DNA from: Desulfovibrionaceae bacterium
GTDB taxonomy: Bacteria > Desulfobacterota > Desulfovibrionia > Desulfovibrionales > Desulfovibrionaceae
Length of the DNA: 61,885 bases
Direction: 5' to 3'
Assembly: GCA_015709205.1 (NCBI GenBank)
Contig: JACCQO010000007.1
Coordinates: 1-61,885 of the forward strand
This document shows, piece after piece, positions 60,865-61,885 of the stretch. The notes under the pieces were generated by a model that was given only the letters and a program-made list of their open reading frames with translations, was not told the origin of the DNA and did no database searches. Both the position numbers and the translations under genes were made by a program. Numbering within the stretch: the first letter of the stretch is position 1; each line of letters starts with the position of its first letter.

Positions 60865-61746
60865 ATGGAATTCAAGGGCGCGTACACGGCCCTGGTGACT
60901 CCGTTCACCAACGGCATCGTGGACGAGGAAGAGTACCGAGAACACATCGAGTGGCAGATCGAACAGGGCATCGACGGCCTGGTTCCCTGCGGCACCACGG
61001 GCGAGTCCGCCACGCTTTCGCACAAGGAGCACGCCGACGTGGTGCGCATCTGCGTCGAGCAGGTCAAGGGCCGCGTGCCCGTGCTCGCCGGCGCGGGCTC
61101 CAACAACACCGCCGAGTCCATCGAGCTGACCAAATTCGCCAAGCAGGTCGGGGCCGACGGCGTGCTGCTGATCACGCCCTACTACAACAAGCCCACGCAG
61201 GAAGGGTTGTACCAGCATTACAAGAAGCTGGCCGCCGAAGCGCCCATGCCGTTCATCATCTACAACGTGCCCAGCCGCACGGCGCTCAACCTCCTGCCCG
61301 AAACCCTGCAGCGCATGGCCGCGGACATCCCCGAGGTCGTGGGCGTAAAGGAGGCCACCGGCGACCTCAAGCAGGTGGCGCACATCCGCGAACTGTGCGG
61401 CCCGGACTTCCAGATCCTGTCCGGCGACGACTTCACGGTGCTGCCGCTCCTGTCCGTGGGCGGCTGCGGCGTCATCAGCGTGGTCTCCAACGTGGCTCCG
61501 GCGCTGGTCGCCGGGTTCTGCAAGGCCTGGGCCGAGGGCGACACGGCCAAGGCCCTGGAAGGCTTCCTGGCCTCCCTGCCCCTGTCGCGGGCCATGTTCC
61601 TGGAGACCAACCCCTCACCGGCCAAGGCCGCGCTCAAGCTCATGGGCCGCGTCAAGTCCGACGAGGTGCGCCTGCCCCTGGTGCGGATGTTCGAGAGCAA
61701 CGTCGAGGGCCTGAAGAAGATTCTCAAGGAATCAGGCCTGATCTAG
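60865..61746 (+). CDS. dapA: 4-hydroxy-tetrahydrodipicolinate synthase
   Basis: DapA (293 aa) condenses pyruvate with aspartate semialdehyde, the first step of the diaminopimelate branch. Thr44-Thr45 (PCGTTGES), Tyr133 (IYNVPSRT) and the Schiff-base Lys162 (GVKEATGD) are in place. GGAGG precedes the ATG. Last gene in the window, co-transcribed with dapF and followed by a terminator. Confidence 0.96.
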   Translation: MEFKGAYTALVTPFTNGIVDEEEYREHIEWQIEQGIDGLVPCGTTGESATLSHKEHADVVRICVEQVKGRVPVLAGAGSNNTAESIELTKFAKQVGADGVLLITPYYNKPTQEGLYQHYKKLAAEAPMPFIIYNVPSRTALNLLPETLQRMAADIPEVVGVKEATGDLKQVAHIRELCGPDFQILSGDDFTVLPLLSVGGCGVISVVSNVAPALVAGFCKAWAEGDTAKALEGFLASLPLSRAMFLETNPSPAKAALKLMGRVKSDEVRLPLVRMFESNVEGLKKILKESGLI

Positions 61747-61755
61747 ACGACTTCC

Positions 61756-61790
61756 AACGCGGCGGGGAGCCCGCCTCCCCGCCGCGTTTT
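61756..61790 (+). terminator. Intrinsic terminator of dap operon
   Basis: A 14-bp perfect stem (61756-61769 with 61775-61788) with CCCGC loop ends in TTTT. Confidence 0.88.
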
Positions 61791-61836
61791 CCCGCCGAAC
61801 TGCCGTGCCGCCCGTTGCGCACCCGGCGCGCCGCCC

Positions 61837-61885
61837 GGACACTCCGCCCGGACACTCCGCCCGGACACTCCGCCCGGACACTCCG
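61837..61885 (+). repeat. 13-bp tandem repeat at the window edge
   Basis: Three full copies of GGACACTCCGCCC (61837, 61850, 61863) and ten bases of a fourth, all identical, run to the last base of the window. The true copy number is therefore unknown. Confidence 0.9.

Overview
This is a compact, very GC-rich bacterial chromosome segment with short intergenic gaps, strong purine-rich ribosome binding sites and GTG/TTG starts at some genes. Gene content suggests a Desulfovibrionaceae-like anaerobe (formerly Deltaproteobacteria): a PxxKW-family cysteine-rich protein, a second small Cys-rich protein, a multiheme c-type cytochrome, a TRAP dicarboxylate-type transporter, the yedE/yedF/DUF3343 selenium-sulfur cluster, an apparent selenoprotein, and corC-lnt-prfB. 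The taxonomic call is an inference from content, not from a marker gene.

Layout. 1-213: possible 3' end of a structured RNA and a terminator. 214-2311 (minus): SDR-fold protein and SLC13-type anion permease. 2511-5977 (plus): promoter, unknown 197-aa protein, ComEC-like metallo-beta-lactamase-fold hydrolase, patatin phospholipase with an internal membrane hairpin, then a hairpin; this looks like a self-contained accessory cassette. 6010-8390: small Cys-rich protein, unknown protein and lipase. 8415-11508 (minus): two overlapping glycosyltransferase genes. 11785-15012: diguanylate cyclase, queuosine-precursor transporter and tetraheme cytochrome. 15013-15660: AT-rich island with a TRAP-operon promoter. 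15661-20746: dctP, a tartrate/D-malate-type dehydrogenase, dctQ, dctM and asparaginase, with a convergent GntR/FCD regulator at 20960-21682. 21927-23351: MgtE. 23504-27154: nadC-nadA-nadB.

27215-29573 holds two convergent paralogues of unknown family with a Thr-(N5)-Cys-(N14)-His arrangement recalling CNF1/BLF1 glutamine deamidase toxins; one follows a secreted 14-cysteine protein. 29769-32854 (minus) is a selenium/sulfur cluster: yedE, yedF, a DUF3343 fusion, a carbohydrate-kinase-like protein and a DUF1858 protein. 33187-36497 (minus) is yajC-secD-secF. 36799-44444 is an esterase followed by a purine and methylthioadenosine salvage group: NCS2/AzgA permease, DHH phosphoesterase, apt, mtnP and two tandem mtaD-type deaminases.

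44601-53940 holds a soluble PAS histidine kinase, a CPA2 antiporter, the PxxKW protein, an M20 peptidase, mnmG, a membrane PilZ protein and CorC. 53953-58837 holds lnt, prfB (with the +1 programmed frameshift), a degenerate GGDEF protein, a ParA/MinD ATPase and HU. 58884-59921 is a gene interrupted by an in-frame TGA in a Cys-x-x-TGA context followed by a good bacterial SECIS-like hairpin, so probably a selenoprotein. The window closes with dapF, dapA, a terminator and a 13-bp tandem repeat running off the end.

The strongest leads are the Cys/His deamidase-like paralogue pair, the probable selenoprotein that conventional gene calling would truncate, and the MBL-patatin cassette.
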